This document shows positions 60,898 through 64,000 of a stretch of DNA of 64,000 nt, one piece after another. A model generated the notes under the pieces. It worked only from the letters and a program-made list of their open reading frames with translations. It searched no databases and was not told the origin of the DNA. Origin of the DNA: CAVQWH01 sp963718685 (lineage in GTDB: Bacteria > Patescibacteriota > Saccharimonadia > Saccharimonadales > Saccharimonadaceae); assembly GCA_963718685.1 (NCBI GenBank), contig OY970356.1, forward strand, positions 186,001 to 250,000, written 5' to 3'. Within the stretch, counting starts at the first letter, position 1; the number at the start of each line of letters is the position of its first letter. Position numbers and translations under genes: made by a program.

Positions 60898-61287
60898 ATG
60901 ATTATGGTGAATATAAAAGCGGCGTTTAGCGGATTTTCGGTTAACGATGTGGCAAAAGCCAAAGAATTTTACGCCGACAAGCTTGGCCTAAAAGTTGAAG
61001 AACAGGGTCGGATGGGCGTTAAGATTTATTTGCCTGGTGGCGGAAATGTGTTTGCTTACCCAAAAGAGAATCATCAGCCAGCTACGTTTACAATTTTAAA
61101 TTTTGCAGTCGATGACATTGACAAAGCAGTGGAAGAGCTAAGTAAGCAAGGCATTAATATTGAGCACTATGACAATCCGCCCCAAGACGAAAAAGGCATC
61201 GCCCGCGGTCGGGCCCAAAATATCGGCCCGGACATTGCTTGGTTCAAAGACCCAGCCGGCAACGTCTTATCAGTTCTACAAGAGTAG
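60898..61287 (+). CDS. VOC (glyoxalase/bleomycin-resistance) family protein
   Basis: This 129-aa protein has the two beta-alpha-beta-beta-beta repeats of the vicinal oxygen chelate fold: FSVNDVAKAKEFYADKLGLKV at the N-terminus and ILNFAVDDIDKAVEELSKQG in the middle, ending with WFKDPAGNVLSVLQE. Such proteins act as metalloenzymes or antibiotic-binding proteins; the reaction is not clear. ATG 60898 or 60904 could start; GGGAGAGAG lies upstream. The next gene starts 15 nt later. Confidence 0.9.
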   Translation: MIMVNIKAAFSGFSVNDVAKAKEFYADKLGLKVEEQGRMGVKIYLPGGGNVFAYPKENHQPATFTILNFAVDDIDKAVEELSKQGINIEHYDNPPQDEKGIARGRAQNIGPDIAWFKDPAGNVLSVLQE

Positions 61288-61302
61288 GCTAAAGTATTAT
61301 TA

Positions 61303-61866
61303 ATGACTAAAACAAAAAACAACACCAAAGGCCTTAAAAGATTTTTGCTGATACTTGCTATAGTTGTGGCTTATGCAGCTTATTCTGTTTATAGCTATGG
61401 GCTAAAGCAAGGCTTGTCGGTAACTATCATGACTTGGGCGTTTTTTGTTTTTGCCACGCCGATTGCCGACGCAGGCTTTTTAGTAGCTTTTCCGATTCGT
61501 CTGGTTAGCGGCTTTAGGATGCTATACACCCAGATTATCGTTTGGATATTCGCGGCTCTTTTGGTTACGGCTTATTTTGCGTTTGACGTGGCAGTCTTTA
61601 ACAAAACCGGCTTACTAGAGCTTTTCCATAAAATCATCGTTACTCCATGGCCACTAGGATTAATATTAGTGCTGTCTGCCATTGGAACCTATGTTTCTGT
61701 AGTCTTTGATGATAATGTCTTTGACGTTGCGACCTCTAAAAATAAAAAACAGAGTTTGAAAGCAGGTGGTGTAAAATTATATTCCACAGTTGGAATATTT
61801 GTTGCAACTTTTGCTCTGTATGTTTTGCTACTTAATATCACTCACACTCACATAAAAATCTTTTAG
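61303..61866 (+). CDS. Five-helix membrane protein
   Basis: A 187-aa membrane protein with five hydrophobic segments (about 11-31, 41-62, 78-100, 110-130 and 152-175). I do not recognise a family. It follows the VOC gene after 15 nt, and the MMPL transporter starts 46 nt later. There is no terminator between them, but an extended -10 (TGCTATTAT, about 61881-61889) precedes the transporter, which therefore may have its own start. Confidence 0.65.
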   Translation: MTKTKNNTKGLKRFLLILAIVVAYAAYSVYSYGLKQGLSVTIMTWAFFVFATPIADAGFLVAFPIRLVSGFRMLYTQIIVWIFAALLVTAYFAFDVAVFNKTGLLELFHKIIVTPWPLGLILVLSAIGTYVSVVFDDNVFDVATSKNKKQSLKAGGVKLYSTVGIFVATFALYVLLLNITHTHIKIF

Positions 61867-61911
61867 CGGGTCTGAAGTTGTGCTATTATTCCTAGCAAGT
61901 AAGGAGTAACT

Positions 61912-64000
61912 TTGACTAAGGGTTTGTACAAGCTGGGGAAGCTGCTAGCCAAGCATCATTGGCTAGTTTTAGCTGTGTGGCTTGTCATTATTGTCGGCGG
62001 AATATTTTGGGTAAAATCTGCAGACACCGGCTTTCAAAACGACTACTCAATTCCTCACACTTCAGCCCAAACCGCTCAGGATGTCTTAAACAAAGACTTC
62101 CCGCAAATTGCTGGCGAAAGTGCCACGGTTGTTTTCCAGTCTAAAAAGGGAAGTATCGCCGAACCTGCCAAACAGCAATACGTTGCTAGCGTATTAAAAG
62201 GTGTCTCAAAACTTAGCGGTGTAGAAACCGTAACTAATCCATACCAGCTTGTGAATAGCCAGCCGGTAAATATTTCTAAAGATGGCACCACTGCCTTTTC
62301 TAATATCTACTACAACAAAAACTTTACAGTCACCACCCAGACCACGGATGATTTAACTAATAAAGTTAACAGCTATAGTTCTATGGGAGAGAAAGTTGGC
62401 GCTAGTGCCGTACCTGGCGGCAATACATATTTTGCTACGGCCAATTCCACGACTGACGACAAATTATCAGAAGTTCTTGGCATTTCTGCAGCAATAATAA
62501 TCTTAATGATTGCTTTTGGCTCAGTCGTAGCCATGGGCTTGCCGCTGATTTCAGCGTTGTTTGGCCTAGGAATTGGCGTATCAATAATCTACATTTTATC
62601 GAGCTTTTTGAAAGTTTCCTCAGTTGGTCCTACGGTTGCAACCATGATAGGTCTTGGTGTCGGTATAGACTATGCGCTTTTTATAGTTAACCGTTTTCGG
62701 GAAAACAAGCATAATGGCCTGGATAAAATTGAAGCCATTGGCCGGGCTATCGGCACTGCCGGCCAGGCGGTCATAGTTGCCGGTATAACTGTCATCATCG
62801 CGCTTCTAGGCCTGTTTTTGATAGACATTCCAATCATCAGCTCTATTGCCTATGCTGCTGCTGTTACTGTCGGTACGGCGATTGTAGTTGCCAATACACT
62901 TTTGCCAGCTCTTCTAAGTTTGCTGGGCGACAAGATTGAAAAGCTCAACATACATCACCTTTTTGGCAAGACAGGCTTTAACCACACCAGCGCAAGAAAA
63001 TGGGGAATAACCGTTACCAAGCATCCTTACAGAACTGGCTTTATAGCTTTAATCATTTATGCGATTCTTATCATTCCAGTGTTCAGCATCCAGCTTGGCC
63101 CACCGGGAGAAGATACAATTCCTTCAGACAACACTCAGCGAATTGCTTATAATATTATCTCCAAGAAATTTGGAGTAGGCTATAACGGTCCGATTTTGCT
63201 GGTTGAACAAATTCCTGCCGGAAAATCCCAGCAGCAGGTAAAATCTGACTTAACCAATATAACCAAAAAGCTTCAAACGATTTCAGGTGTTGAAGCGGTA
63301 ACTTATCCTAACTTTAATACCGATCACAATGTAGCCGTTCAAGCTGTTATTTCTAAAAACTCTTACTACAGCCAGCAAACGGAAAACCTGGTAAATACTC
63401 TGGAAGACAACGCCTTGCCGCAAGCTCAGGCAAAGACAGGCATCAAAATACATAACGGCGGCTTCACAGCCACCTTCGTTGATATGGCAGACAAGATTGT
63501 CAACAAGATGCCGATCTTTATGGGCGCTGTTATAGCGGCAGCTTTCGTGCTCTTGATAATCGTTTTCCGCTCTATTTACGTTCCGTTCATCGCGGCTTTG
63601 ATGATAGGTTTCACGGCGCTGGCATCATTTGGTGTCATGGTAGCAGTTTTCCAATGGGGCTGGGCAGGGAGCTTAATCGGGCTTGAAACAACCGGCCCGC
63701 TGGTCTCATATGTACCTATAATGATATTCGCTATATTGTTTGGGCTAACTATGGACTATGAAATTTTTCTTGTTTCAAGAATGCGTGAAACTTATTCAGA
63801 AACCGGTAAAAACACCCAAGCTGTTGTAGCAGGGCTAACCAAATCTTCACGAATTATAATTGTTGCCGCGCTGATTATGTTCTGTGTGTTTAGCTCATTC
63901 AACACTCAGTTTAGCGCGGTGGTAAAGATGTTTGGCACCGGTCTGGCTGCTGCCATTGCTATAGATGTTTTCTTGGCGCGCATGATTTTGATTCCTGCTT
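61912..64000 (+). CDS. MMPL/RND family transporter (3' cut by window)
   Basis: The frame from TTG 61912 is open to the window end (about 696 codons). AAGGAG lies 5 nt upstream. The protein starts MTKGLYKLGKLLAKHHW, one helix, and then a large extracytoplasmic domain. The membrane region has GLGVGIDYALFIVNRFREN and, after the second extracytoplasmic domain, FGLTMDYEIFLVSRMRE. These paired D-Y motifs are the proton-relay features of the MMPL family. It is likely a lipid or glycolipid exporter, though the substrate is unknown. Only the last part is missing. Confidence 0.92.
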   Translation, partial: MTKGLYKLGKLLAKHHWLVLAVWLVIIVGGIFWVKSADTGFQNDYSIPHTSAQTAQDVLNKDFPQIAGESATVVFQSKKGSIAEPAKQQYVASVLKGVSKLSGVETVTNPYQLVNSQPVNISKDGTTAFSNIYYNKNFTVTTQTTDDLTNKVNSYSSMGEKVGASAVPGGNTYFATANSTTDDKLSEVLGISAAIIILMIAFGSVVAMGLPLISALFGLGIGVSIIYILSSFLKVSSVGPTVATMIGLGVGIDYALFIVNRFRENKHNGLDKIEAIGRAIGTAGQAVIVAGITVIIALLGLFLIDIPIISSIAYAAAVTVGTAIVVANTLLPALLSLLGDKIEKLNIHHLFGKTGFNHTSARKWGITVTKHPYRTGFIALIIYAILIIPVFSIQLGPPGEDTIPSDNTQRIAYNIISKKFGVGYNGPILLVEQIPAGKSQQQVKSDLTNITKKLQTISGVEAVTYPNFNTDHNVAVQAVISKNSYYSQQTENLVNTLEDNALPQAQAKTGIKIHNGGFTATFVDMADKIVNKMPIFMGAVIAAAFVLLIIVFRSIYVPFIAALMIGFTALASFGVMVAVFQWGWAGSLIGLETTGPLVSYVPIMIFAILFGLTMDYEIFLVSRMRETYSETGKNTQAVVAGLTKSSRIIIVAALIMFCVFSSFNTQFSAVVKMFGTGLAAAIAIDVFLARMILIPA

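Overview
The window looks like a chromosomal segment of a Patescibacteria/CPR bacterium, most likely a free-living or environmental Candidatus Saccharibacteria (TM7). The reasons are compact gene packing at moderate GC, TGA used as a stop (for example at the end of folE), many genes whose -10 box lies only 6-9 nt before the start codon (leaderless transcripts), zinc-free versions of several core proteins, type IV pilin-like proteins, and a Saccharibacteria-like mix of full translation machinery with a bo3-type quinol oxidase and a rhodopsin. The assignment rests on pattern recognition, not a database search.

Layout. 1-7075: uvrC end, Xaa-Pro aminopeptidase, a small membrane protein, secG, a peptide-binding lipoprotein-like protein, tRNA-Leu preceded by a half-tRNA copy, a pilin, tRNA-Val, hisS and a membrane coiled-coil protein. 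7173-24424: trigger factor, CIRCE-controlled clpP, rpoB-rpoC with a structured leader, an alkB-like/folE/folP operon behind an attenuator-like leader, rpsL-rpsG-fusA, lemA-htpX and a membrane protein. 24402-37832: ligA, a DUF1653 protein, an RRM protein, tRNA-Ala, murF, a large anchored pilin-like protein, a leuS gene carrying an inserted Nudix domain, an L,D-transpeptidase, and the rpmF-nusB-nudix-rnc and rpsP-khpA group.

37833-39790 is a GC-richer block of unrecognised genes that breaks the usual rpsP-khpA-trmD neighbourhood and looks acquired. 39792-46762: trmD, membrane and CBS proteins, a dienelactone hydrolase, an ABC exporter and a lone purF-type amidotransferase. 46759-51840 (minus strand): a complete cyoABCDE ubiquinol oxidase operon plus a small membrane gene. 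51942-64000: an acyltransferase, several unrecognised proteins, a subtilase with an odd basic tail, a methyltransferase-like protein, a CBS protein, a heliorhodopsin in an operon-like run with an acidic protein, a possible cysteine-hydrolase-fold protein, a VOC protein and an MMPL transporter cut by the window end.

The most notable points are the LeuRS-Nudix fusion, the heliorhodopsin locus, the loss of zinc-binding cysteines in RpoC (both sites), LigA and L32, a perfect CIRCE element at clpP, an EF-G with NKIN in place of NKxD, and several leader RNAs with terminator-like hairpins (before alkB-folE-folP, before the 38036-38626 gene and before rpoB).
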